From contig JAEPMR010000020.1 of NCBI GenBank assembly GCA_017643845.1, positions 1-43,912 on the forward strand: DNA of 43,912 nucleotides, written 5' to 3'. This document shows, piece by piece, positions 23,289 to 29,780 of the stretch; the first letter of the stretch is position 1; every line of letters begins with the position of its first letter. A program made the translations under genes and the position numbers. Source of the stretch: Marivivens sp. Its GTDB lineage: Bacteria > Pseudomonadota > Alphaproteobacteria > Rhodobacterales > Rhodobacteraceae. The notes beneath the pieces were generated by a model. That model did no database searches, had not been told where the DNA came from, and was given only the letters and a program-made list of their open reading frames with translations.

Positions 23289-24119
23289 CTAGCCCTCCGC
23301 AGCCTCTGGCGCATCCTCATCGCCCAGCGCCATGTCGGTATCAGCCGCGTCAGTGTCATCCTCATCCGGCCCGTAGATCAACTCGGGATCGACGCGCCGC
23401 GCAGGTATCTCGCCACCGCGATTGGCGATCTCCTCGCCCTCGAGCGCGACCGAGTCCTCATAGGACCGCAGCACCACCTTGGTGCCCAGCTCGATCTTGT
23501 CATAGAGATGGATCACATCCTGATTGAACATGCGGATACAGCCCGCCGAGCTGCTATTGCCAATGGAAGCGATGTCATTCGTCCCGTGGATACGGAACAT
23601 CGTGTCATGCCCGTTGTGATAGAGATAGAGCGCTCGCGCGCCCAGCGGATTGGTCAGCCCACCTTCCACACCACCACGAAACGGCTCGTAGACCTCCGGT
23701 TCCGTGCGCAGCATATTGGCGGTCGGCGTCCAGCTCGGCCATTCAGCCTTGCGCCGGACCACCGTGTCGAAACTCATCGCCTTGCCCTGCCGCCCAACGG
23801 CAATCGGATAGCGCCAGGCCATGCCGCCCTCGATCACGTAGTAAAGAAGCTTCGCATGGCGATCGACTTCGATCGTGCCAACAGGCTCGTCGCCATCATA
23901 TTGCACCAGCGCACGGCGATTGACCCCTTGCAGATATTGCGGCGGGATCGGCGGCAGCGAATAGTCACCATCCTCGACCGGCCCGTAACCATCCACATAG
24001 CCGTAAAGGACCGGCTGTTCTTCCACGAAGTCGAGCGTTTCAGGCTCGGTCGCAACACAGGCCGTCAAGGTTCCCATAGCGCCCGCAACAAGCGCCCAGC
24101 GCCACCATGCCATCACCAT
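23289..24119 (-). CDS. L,D-transpeptidase (YkuD family) lipoprotein
   Basis: Envelope enzyme that cross-links peptidoglycan through L,D bonds or attaches proteins to it, 276 residues. The N-terminus is a lipoprotein signal with lipobox LTAC (lipidated C21), so it is probably anchored in the outer membrane. The catalytic domain (about 80-225) has 'AWRYPIAVGRQGKAM' and the signature 'HGTND..SIG..SSAGCIRM' with H178 and catalytic C194. 'NPLGARALYLYHNGHDTMFRIHG' is typical of the ErfK/YbiS group. The C-terminus is an acidic tail rich in Asp and Glu. It is the first gene of the leftward cluster with two small membrane proteins and DUF1523. Confidence 0.93.
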   Translation of the reverse strand: MVMAWWRWALVAGAMGTLTACVATEPETLDFVEEQPVLYGYVDGYGPVEDGDYSLPPIPPQYLQGVNRRALVQYDGDEPVGTIEVDRHAKLLYYVIEGGMAWRYPIAVGRQGKAMSFDTVVRRKAEWPSWTPTANMLRTEPEVYEPFRGGVEGGLTNPLGARALYLYHNGHDTMFRIHGTNDIASIGNSSSAGCIRMFNQDVIHLYDKIELGTKVVLRSYEDSVALEGEEIANRGGEIPARRVDPELIYGPDEDDTDAADTDMALGDEDAPEAAEG

Positions 24120-24229
24120 ATCCGCGTCCGTTCTTGTTAGATCGTCCGTTTTGATACCAACTTGATCAAAAAGAGCAAATCTCTACGCCCGACCTCGCGC
24201 AAAGGTGACATTACCGCCACAATCAAAGC

Positions 24230-24256
24230 CCTGCGCGGGCATCACACCCGCGCAGG
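24230..24256 (-). terminator. Hairpin terminator after creatinase
   Basis: CCTGCGCGGG and CCCGCGCAGG form a perfect 10-bp stem with a 7-nt loop, 11 bp beyond the creatinase stop on the minus strand. It is followed by GCTTTGATT, a weak T tract. Confidence 0.6.
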
Positions 24257-24267
24257 CCCGTCAGCCC

Positions 24268-25470
24268 TTAGCCGACGACGTTGAACTCCGGCCCATAGGG
24301 GTAGCCGGTGATGTTCTCGTTGCCATCCTCGGTGATGATCAGGATGTCATGCTCGCGATAGCCACCCGCACCCGGCTGCCCGTCCGCGATGGTCAGCATC
24401 GGCTCCATGGAAATCACCATCCCCGGCTCCAGAACCGTGTCGATATCCTCGCGCAGTTCCAGCCCCGCTTCACGGCCATAGTAATGGCTCAGCACCCCAA
24501 AGGAGTGCCCATAGCCAAAGGTCCGATATTGCAGCAGGTCACGCTCGGCGAAAAAATCGTTGATCTTCGCGGTGATCTCGGCGCAGGAGGCACCCGGCTT
24601 CAGCAGGCTCATACCATATTCATGCGCGCCCACATTGGCCTCCCAGATCTTCAGGCTGGCGTCATCCACTTCGCGCACAAACATCGTCCGCTCCAGCGCC
24701 GTGTAATAGCCCGAGATCATCGGGAAGGTGTTGAGGCTCAGAATGTCGCCCACTTCCAACTGCCGCGCGGTGACAGGGTTATGCGCGCCATCGGTGTTGA
24801 TGCCCGACTGGAACCAGACCCACGTGTCACGGTATTCGGCATCGGGGTAGCGCTTGGCAATCTCCAGCTCCATCGCGTCACGACCCGCCATGGCGATGTC
24901 GATCTCGCGGGCACCGGCCTTCACGGCCTCGCGGATCGCATAGCCGCCCACATCGGCGGTGGCGGCACCGGCACGGATGATCTCCAGCTCGGCGGCGGAT
25001 TTGTGCATCCGCTGCACCATGGTCATCGGCGCCACATCCACCCGCGACTTCGGCGCAAGGAAGTGATCCAGCTTCCCGCTCTGCAAGAGGCTCAGGTGAT
25101 CGCCCTCATAGCCGATCACACGGCCCGTGCCGGTCACACTCAGGATCGCCCGCCAGTAGTTGTCGCGCTGCCAATCGGTGTAGGTGATGTTGTCACCATG
25201 GCAGCGCCGCCACGGCTGGGCGGCATCAATGCCCGCGCTGATCGTCACGCTCTCGCTCTCGGTGACGACGAGGCCATAGGGGCGGCCAAACGCACAGTAG
25301 AGAAAGCCGGAATAATAGGCGATGTTGTGCATCGACGTGAAAACACATGCCTCCACGCCAGCCTCGGCCATGCGCGCGCGCAGGCCCTTCAGCCTCGCAT
25401 CATATTCCTCGGCGGCGAAGGGAAGAATGCGATCGCCTTGGTGAAAACGGTAAAACTGCGGACGTTCCAT
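24268..25470 (-). CDS. Creatinase (creatine amidinohydrolase)
   Basis: Hydrolyses creatine to sarcosine and urea, 400 residues. ATG at 25470 has GAGG nine bases upstream; an in-frame GTG five codons earlier overlaps it and is rejected. The N-terminal domain has 'FTSMHNIAYYSGFLYCAFGRPYGLVVT' and 'YTDWQRDNYW'. The C-terminal pita-bread domain has 'TWVWFQSGINTDGAHNPVT' with H230, matching the active-site His232 of Pseudomonas creatinase, then 'FPMISGYYTALERTMF' and 'YRTFGYGHSFGVLSHYYGRE'. These stretches are nearly identical to characterised creatinases, and the metal ligands of related aminopeptidase P are not all present. It is monocistronic here, between two hairpins. A general Xaa-Pro peptidase annotation would be less precise. 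Confidence 0.9.
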   Translation of the reverse strand: MERPQFYRFHQGDRILPFAAEEYDARLKGLRARMAEAGVEACVFTSMHNIAYYSGFLYCAFGRPYGLVVTESESVTISAGIDAAQPWRRCHGDNITYTDWQRDNYWRAILSVTGTGRVIGYEGDHLSLLQSGKLDHFLAPKSRVDVAPMTMVQRMHKSAAELEIIRAGAATADVGGYAIREAVKAGAREIDIAMAGRDAMELEIAKRYPDAEYRDTWVWFQSGINTDGAHNPVTARQLEVGDILSLNTFPMISGYYTALERTMFVREVDDASLKIWEANVGAHEYGMSLLKPGASCAEITAKINDFFAERDLLQYRTFGYGHSFGVLSHYYGREAGLELREDIDTVLEPGMVISMEPMLTIADGQPGAGGYREHDILIITEDGNENITGYPYGPEFNVVG

Positions 25471-25492
25471 TGGTTCAGACCTCACTTTTTGC

Positions 25493-25520
25493 GGGGTCTG
25501 TGCGCTCCGCGCGAGACCCC
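25493..25520 (-). promoter_or_regulatory. Hairpin in the creatinase leader
   Basis: GGGGTCT and AGACCCC are perfect 7-bp arms enclosing a second small stem (GCGC-gga-GCGC). It lies 22 bp before the creatinase ATG, so it would be in the mRNA leader or act as an operator. Confidence 0.55.
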
Positions 25521-25584
25521 CGAAAGGTCCCGGCGTTCAGGACGACAGCAGCCCGATCGGGCCGCAAGCATCGGGGAATTCCCT

Positions 25585-25603
25585 GTGGCGACGCCATCGC
25601 CAC
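25585..25603. repeat. Perfect inverted repeat upstream of creatinase
   Basis: GTGGCGA-N5-TCGCCAC is a perfect 7-bp inverted repeat 115 bp before the creatinase start. The 10-bp palindrome GGGAATTCCC lies next to it at 25574-25583. Either could be a regulator site. Confidence 0.5.
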
Positions 25604-25653
25604 GCGCTTAACGCCCGATTAGGGCCAATCACGGATTCTGGCAAGCATTTTGA

Positions 25654-25669
25654 TCGCGCCCTTGCGCGA
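25654..25669 (-). terminator. Weak hairpin terminator after acetoacetyl-CoA synthetase
   Basis: On the minus strand TCGCGC-AAGG-GCGCGA is a perfect 6-bp stem beginning 13 bp after the stop codon, followed by TCAAAATG with no T run. Possible transcript end only. Confidence 0.35.
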
Positions 25670-25681
25670 GACGGCGCCGCT

Positions 25682-27625
25682 TTACAGCGCCACCCGCCCG
25701 TTCAATTCGCCATATTCGTCCAGACAGGCCGCATTGCCGAGTGAGGCTTTGTTTTTTACCTCCTCACCGACCACCATCGACCGCGCCGCCCCCTCTACGC
25801 GCTTGTTGTTAAGCGTGTAGGGAATATCAGCAACCGTGTAGATCGCTGCAGGCGCATGGCGGGGCGAGCACTCGGCACGCAACGCGCTGCGGATCGCCTT
25901 GGCAAGCCCCGCATCCACCTCTTGCCCCGCAGCAGGCTTGATACACAGAACGATCTCCTCGTCCCCGGGGACAGGCCGTCCAAAAACAATACAATCCTCA
26001 ATCGCCTCGAACCGCTCGCAGACGTTGTAGATATCCGCCGTTCCGATCCGCACCCCGCCCGGATTGAGCGTGCAGTCAGAGCGCCCGTGGATCACCGCCG
26101 AGCCATCCGCGTTCAGCGTGGCATGGTCCCCATGGGTCCAGACCTCGGGCCGATCCGCGAAATAGGTGTTGTGATAGCGCGTATCCCCGTTCTCGCCCCA
26201 GAATGTCTTGGGCATCGACGGGAACGGCTCGGTGCAGACCAGATCGCCGGACCGCCCGATGACAGGCGCATTGCGCGCGTCGAAAATATTTGCGGCCATC
26301 CCCAGCCCGCGCACGGTAAGCGTGCCGCGCCGCACAGGATGCAGCGGCGAGCCAAGCAGGAAGCATCCCAGAATTTCGCTCCCCCCCGAGATCGAGGCAA
26401 AGCCCATCGTCCCGCTGATCGCCTCATACATCCAGTCGTATTGATACGGCGCCATCGGACTGCCCGCCGCCATCAGCCAGCGCAGGCTCGTGGTGTCGAA
26501 TGCCTGCTGCGGCACGAAACCGGCATCCTGCAACGTCGCCAGATACTTCGGAGAGATCCCCAGATGCGTCAGCTGCTCCGCCTCCAGCATCCGCCACAGC
26601 GGTGTGCCATCAAGCGATCCATCCGCGTTCTTGAGGATCGGCGCCCCGTCATACAGCACCACCGTCGCCCCCGCGCCCAGACCCGAAACGATCCAGTGAT
26701 ACATCATCCACGCCGTATTGGTGTACCAGCTCACCCGATCCCCGCGCCGCACATCCGCGTGCAGGATATGCTCCACCGCATGTTTCAGGATCACGCCGCC
26801 GGTGCGGTGCACAATCGCCTTGGGCTGTCCCGTCGTGCCGGATGTATAGAGCACATAGCACGGGTCATCGAACGCGACGCGCGTGAACTCCAACGCCGCC
26901 CCCTCCGTTCCGAACGCCTCGTAGCCCGTCACCGGCGCATCCGCCGTCACCGCCCCCTCACCCACGAGCACCAGATGGCCCAGCCCGTCGATCCGCGCCG
27001 CCAGTTCGGTGATCCGCTCGGAAATATCGAAATCCTTCCCGCCATAGCGGAATCGCGCCTGCGCGATCAGCACTTTCGGCGCGACCTGCCCGATCCGGTC
27101 ATGGATCGCCGCCGCCCCGAAATCCGGCGAGCACGAGGTCCACACACCCCCGACCGCCAGCGTCGCCAACAGCGTCACCAGCGCCTCCAACCGGTTTGGC
27201 AGCACCACGCCCACACGGTCGCCCGGCACGATACCGGCCGCTTTCAGCCCGTCCGCCACCCGCGCGACCTCACCCCGCAGCGCATCCGCACTCACCGCGC
27301 GACGATGCCCTGTCTCGTCGGTTTCAACCACCGCCTCCTGGGGCAAGGCGCGCATCATATTTTCCGCAAGATTGACCCGCGCCCCGGGGAAAAACGCGGC
27401 CCCCGTCATCCAATGCGCGGGATCGGGCCGGAACACGGTCTCCCCGCGCTCTCCCACAACGCCCGCAAAATCCCATACAGCGCCCCAAAATCCCGCCAGA
27501 TCACTGACAGACCACCGGTGCAGGCTGTCATAGTCTTTGGGATCAAAGCCGTTCTCCCGCGCGAACCGCGCCATTGCACTGGTTTCGATCTGATCTTCGG
27601 ACGGGGTCCAGATGATATCGGACAT
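25682..27625 (-). CDS. Acetoacetyl-CoA synthetase
   Basis: ATP-dependent ligase activating acetoacetate to acetoacetyl-CoA, 647 residues, cytoplasmic. It belongs to the adenylate-forming acyl-CoA synthetase superfamily. The ATG at 27625 has GGAGG-type sequence upstream; twelve additional codons further back would overlap palindromic DNA and are not used. The phosphate-binding loop 'YTSGTTGQPKAIVH' is at 260-273, followed by 'WMMYHWIVSGLGAGATVVLYDG', 'SISGGSEI', 'WTHGDHATLNADGSAVIHGRSDCTLNPGGVRIGTADIYN' and the C-terminal catalytic Lys in 'TLNNKRVEGA'. Length and the GGSEI/GVRIGTADIY motifs match acetoacetyl-CoA rather than acetyl-CoA synthetase. It would recycle acetoacetate from ketone-body or polyhydroxybutyrate breakdown. 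Confidence 0.93.
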   Translation of the reverse strand: MSDIIWTPSEDQIETSAMARFARENGFDPKDYDSLHRWSVSDLAGFWGAVWDFAGVVGERGETVFRPDPAHWMTGAAFFPGARVNLAENMMRALPQEAVVETDETGHRRAVSADALRGEVARVADGLKAAGIVPGDRVGVVLPNRLEALVTLLATLAVGGVWTSCSPDFGAAAIHDRIGQVAPKVLIAQARFRYGGKDFDISERITELAARIDGLGHLVLVGEGAVTADAPVTGYEAFGTEGAALEFTRVAFDDPCYVLYTSGTTGQPKAIVHRTGGVILKHAVEHILHADVRRGDRVSWYTNTAWMMYHWIVSGLGAGATVVLYDGAPILKNADGSLDGTPLWRMLEAEQLTHLGISPKYLATLQDAGFVPQQAFDTTSLRWLMAAGSPMAPYQYDWMYEAISGTMGFASISGGSEILGCFLLGSPLHPVRRGTLTVRGLGMAANIFDARNAPVIGRSGDLVCTEPFPSMPKTFWGENGDTRYHNTYFADRPEVWTHGDHATLNADGSAVIHGRSDCTLNPGGVRIGTADIYNVCERFEAIEDCIVFGRPVPGDEEIVLCIKPAAGQEVDAGLAKAIRSALRAECSPRHAPAAIYTVADIPYTLNNKRVEGAARSMVVGEEVKNKASLGNAACLDEYGELNGRVAL

Positions 27626-27640
27626 GACGGAGGCCTCCCT

Positions 27641-27674
27641 GGTGCAATGCTGCACCTGCAAATTCTCTTTGCAG
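27641..27674. promoter_or_regulatory. Two abutting inverted repeats upstream of acetoacetyl-CoA synthetase
   Basis: GGTGCA-ATGC-TGCACC (27641-27656) and CTGCAAATTCTCTTTGCAG (27656-27674) are perfect palindromes sharing one base, 15 bp before the ATG. The TGC/GCA content resembles sites of PhaR (polyhydroxybutyrate regulator) and, for the second, TTTGCAAA-type sites of short-chain fatty acyl regulators. Regulator identity is unproven. Confidence 0.6.
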
Positions 27675-27754
27675 CAGAGACTAGGCCCAACGCGTCAGGA
27701 AATACAAGCCTCCCGCAAAACATGCGCCGATCCATCGCCGCACCGCAGCACTCC

Positions 27755-27785
27755 AAATGAAAACGCCCGCGGTCTCCCGCGGGCG
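27755..27785 (-). terminator. Intrinsic terminator of the queF-transporter operon
   Basis: On the minus strand CGCCCGCGG-GAGA-CCGCGGGCG, a perfect 9-bp stem with a tetraloop, is followed by TTTTCATTT. It lies 27 bp after the transporter stop. The best textbook terminator in the window. Confidence 0.85.
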
Positions 27786-27812
27786 CTCTCTCAATTCTGA
27801 TGGCAGCTCCGC

Positions 27813-28376
27813 CTAGGCCGCGACCAGCCCGCGCTGCATGTCCCAGCGGCGGATCAGCCAGATGAGGGGGATAGAAACGACCACCGCCCAGACCTTGCCC
27901 ATCACCTGACCTGTCAGGAAATCCAGGCTGCCGAATGCCAGCCACAGGAACAGCACGCTGTCCACCACAAGGCCCACAAAGCTTGACGCCACAACCGCCG
28001 TGATCAGCCCGCGCTTTTGCAGCGGGGTAAACACCGCAAGGTCAGCGCTTTCCGCAAAAAGGAACGCCACCACAGACGCCACGACCAGCGCAGGCGCCGC
28101 GACAAAGCCCGACAGCGCCGCACCGACGACAATCGCGCCCATCGCCCATTTCACGCCCAAACGCCGCTGAACCAGATCGCGCAGCACCAGCGCAAAGCCT
28201 ACCGCCAGCACACCGCTCGGCGCGGTAATGCCCGGCCAGACGGGGATCACGCACGGCCCGTCAGGGTAGCAGACAGTGCCGACATTGCCGATCATCCAGT
28301 TCGCAAGTGGAATGGTCAGCGCAAACAGCGCCAGATAGATGAACCCTTCGGTCCGTTGAATGGTTCCGGTGTTCAT
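27813..28376 (-). CDS. Queuosine precursor transporter (YhhQ/VUT family)
   Basis: Inner-membrane protein of 187 residues, with about six membrane helices ('GFIYLALFALTIPLANWMIGNVG', 'SGVLAVGFALVLRDLVQRRLG', 'GAIVVGAALSGFVAAPALVVASVVAFLFAESADLAVFTPL', 'AVVASSFVGLVVDSVLFLWLAFG'). 'RDLVQ' and 'AESADL..FTPLQ' are family landmarks of the YhhQ transporters, which import the deazaguanine precursor preQ0 or preQ1. The open frame extends 68 codons upstream through queF in another frame, but ATG at 28376 follows AGAGGA and sits 4 bp after the queF stop. Co-transcription with queF strongly supports the role. Confidence 0.88.
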   Translation of the reverse strand: MNTGTIQRTEGFIYLALFALTIPLANWMIGNVGTVCYPDGPCVIPVWPGITAPSGVLAVGFALVLRDLVQRRLGVKWAMGAIVVGAALSGFVAAPALVVASVVAFLFAESADLAVFTPLQKRGLITAVVASSFVGLVVDSVLFLWLAFGSLDFLTGQVMGKVWAVVVSIPLIWLIRRWDMQRGLVAA

Positions 28377-28380
28377 GGGT

Positions 28381-28848
28381 TTATCCTCTTCCACGGTAAG
28401 TCGGGACGCCCTGCTCGGGGATCCACACATCTTTCGGCTCGGGGCCGGTTTGCCAGAATACGTCAATCGGTATGCCGCCGCGCGGATACCAGTAGCCACC
28501 GATCCGCAACCATTCCGGCTCCAAAAGGTCCGCCAGCCGCCGCCCGATCGACACGGTGCAATCCTCATGGAACGCACCATGATTGCGGAAGGAGGTGAGA
28601 TAGAGCTTCAGCGACTTGCTCTCCACCAGCCATTTGCCCGGCACATAGTCGATCACCAGATGGGCAAAATCGGGCTGTCCCGTCATCGGGCAGAGCGAGG
28701 TAAATTCAGGCGCGGTAAAGCGCACCGCGTAGCGGGTATCCGCCTGCGGGTTCGGTACCTTTTCGAGCACCGCCTCTTCGGGGCTCTTGGGGGTTTCGGT
28801 CGTCTGGCCCAGCTGGGTCAGGCCCGAATAGATATCTTCTTTCGACAT
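28381..28848 (-). CDS. queF: NADPH-dependent 7-cyano-7-deazaguanine reductase
   Basis: Reduces preQ0 to preQ1 in queuosine tRNA modification, 155 residues, the short single-domain QueF type. The catalytic Cys is C53 in '[25 protein letters not shown]', D60 follows, and the QueF NADPH motif is 'ESKSLKLYL' at 76-84, followed by '[12 protein letters not shown]'. The end '[16 protein letters not shown]' is also diagnostic. ATG at 28848 has GAGG upstream. The partner gene immediately downstream encodes the precursor transporter, so the cell may salvage preQ0. I could not find a preQ1 riboswitch in the leader. Confidence 0.95.
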   Translation of the reverse strand: MSKEDIYSGLTQLGQTTETPKSPEEAVLEKVPNPQADTRYAVRFTAPEFTSLCPMTGQPDFAHLVIDYVPGKWLVESKSLKLYLTSFRNHGAFHEDCTVSIGRRLADLLEPEWLRIGGYWYPRGGIPIDVFWQTGPEPKDVWIPEQGVPTYRGRG

Positions 28849-29026
28849 CGGGGTGTCCTCATTTCGAGGCCCCCGGCCACGCGGCCAGTTCCGGCGCGGG
28901 AAAGATCCTGCGCGTTGGTCCCTTGTTTTGTCCGGGTAGGCTGCGACCGGAGGCTATTCGCCATGCGCCGCGCTCTAGACGATTACCCCACGCGAGGAAA
29001 GAGATTTCTCACAATGAATGATCGGG

Positions 29027-29158
29027 GCGCAGCGTCCGACCGCGGGTGGGCGCTCCACCCTCGCAGGTCCGCACTTTATCCCCCCACGCCCCTCCGCGTT
29101 CGATCCCCGCGACCGCATGCCCAAAGCGTCCGCCCAAGGGGGCGGTCGGACGCTGCGC
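29027..29158. repeat. 17-bp perfect inverted repeat, 98-bp apart
   Basis: GCGCAGCGTCCGACCGC at 29027-29043 returns as its exact complement GCGGTCGGACGCTGCGC at 29142-29158. The inner flanks are also related (GGGCGCT against GGGCGGACGCT on the other strand). It has the form of a miniature inverted-repeat element or a long bidirectional stem. No transposase or target duplication was seen. Confidence 0.75.
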
Positions 29159-29185
29159 GGCGGCCTGCGGCCTTGTCCCGCGCAT
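29154..29185. repeat. Dispersed palindromic repeat, copy 2
   Basis: Inverted copy of the element at 9981-10013. The 22-base block from CAAGGCC to CCGCGCA is identical between copies on opposite strands. It overlaps the end of the 17-bp inverted repeat by five bases. Confidence 0.7.
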
Positions 29186-29242
29186 AGGCACCGCCGCACA
29201 TTCGCTCTGGTGCCCTCATGCGGACTCACTTACCCTCTCCAC

Positions 29243-29566
29243 ATGAAGTGGCGGGAACTCACCGAACGGCAGATCCGCAAAGCGCAGGCCGAAGGCCAGC
29301 TCGACAACCTGCGCGGCGCAGGCAAGCCGCTGCAATCCGATGGGGCATCTAGCTCCGCCGATGCGGTGGGCTTCCGCATCATGGCCGAAGCAGGTGCATT
29401 GCCGCAGGAAATCGCGCTCAAGAAAGAGTGCGACGCCAAGCGCGCCGAACTTGCCGCCCTCACCGATCCCGCCGCCCGGAAAATGGCGATGGCAGAACTG
29501 GCAAGCCTTGAGATGCGCTACGCGATGGCTGTGGAAGCACGGCGCAAATATTTCGGCTCCGATTAG
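29243..29566 (+). CDS. DUF1992 (DnaJ homologue subfamily C member 28-like) protein
   Basis: 107-residue protein of unknown function. The hallmark N-terminus 'MKWRELTERQIRKAQAEGQLDNLRGAGKPL' fits DUF1992, the domain also found in DNAJC28, where the conserved 'I..A...G...NL.G.GKPL' stretch occurs. The remainder is mostly charged helix ('LPQEIALKKECDAKRAELAALTDPAARKMAMAELASLEMRYAMAVEARRKYF'). The frame is open 75 codons upstream through the repeat region, but nothing there is family-like. ATG at 29243 lacks a clear ribosome-binding site. Monocistronic. Confidence 0.82.
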   Translation: MKWRELTERQIRKAQAEGQLDNLRGAGKPLQSDGASSSADAVGFRIMAEAGALPQEIALKKECDAKRAELAALTDPAARKMAMAELASLEMRYAMAVEARRKYFGSD

Positions 29567-29581
29567 CCACTGTAACGTTGC

Positions 29582-29605
29582 CCGAACGTTCGGCAATCGG
29601 CCGAA
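29582..29605. promoter_or_regulatory. Overlapping palindromes after DUF1992
   Basis: CCGAACGTTCGG (29582-29593) is a perfect 12-bp palindrome. It overlaps TTCGGC-AATCG-GCCGAA (29589-29605), a perfect 6-bp inverted repeat. The second could be a weak transcript end; the first looks like a protein-binding site. No T run. Confidence 0.45.
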
Positions 29606-29608
29606 ATC

Positions 29609-29659
29609 ATGCATCTCTATATGCATGGCATGTGCATAGGATGTGCATAAGTTGTGCAT
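29609..29659. repeat. Five RTGCAT repeats at helical spacing
   Basis: (A/G)TGCAT occurs at 29609, 29621, 29632, 29643 and 29654, that is at steps of 12, 11, 11 and 11 bp. All copies lie on one face of the helix. The array ends 121 bp before the chosen start of the P1 peptidase gene and suggests cooperative binding of one protein. Confidence 0.75.
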
Positions 29660-29780
29660 CAACGTTTATTGGCGCGATGCGAATTCCCCGCAAAGCGTAA
29701 ACACGCAACAGGTGACAATCGCCGCCCCAAGCGACATGCTGGTTAACACCGCACTTCAAAAGGGATCGGCACGCCGCAAA

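Larger units (their letters stand above)
28849..29242. other. 394-bp gene-free stretch with inverted repeats
   Basis: Lies between the divergent queF and DUF1992 genes. It must contain both promoters, neither of which I can place. The central part (29027-29185) is occupied by a long inverted repeat and a copy of the palindrome also seen at 9980. Open frames crossing it are compositional. A GTTCGATCC string at 29099-29107 resembles a tRNA T-loop but has no matching stem. Confidence 0.7.

Noticed and set aside
24205-25611. 468-codon plus-strand frame opposite creatinase
   Set aside because: Shadow frame; creatinase motifs are continuous on the other strand.
25856-27760. 634-codon plus-strand frame opposite acetoacetyl-CoA synthetase
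   Set aside because: Arg/His/Pro-rich shadow with no domain.
28849-28975. preQ1 riboswitch in the queF leader
   Set aside because: I looked for the short C-rich loop and A-rich tail of class I preQ1 aptamers and found no match. A covariance-model search would settle it.
29080-29116. Possible tRNA T-arm (GTTCGATCC)
   Set aside because: The flanking bases do not form a 5-bp T stem and no acceptor, D or anticodon arms are present.
29027-29185. Insertion sequence or integrated element
   Set aside because: No transposase fragment and no target-site duplication are visible; only repeats can be supported.
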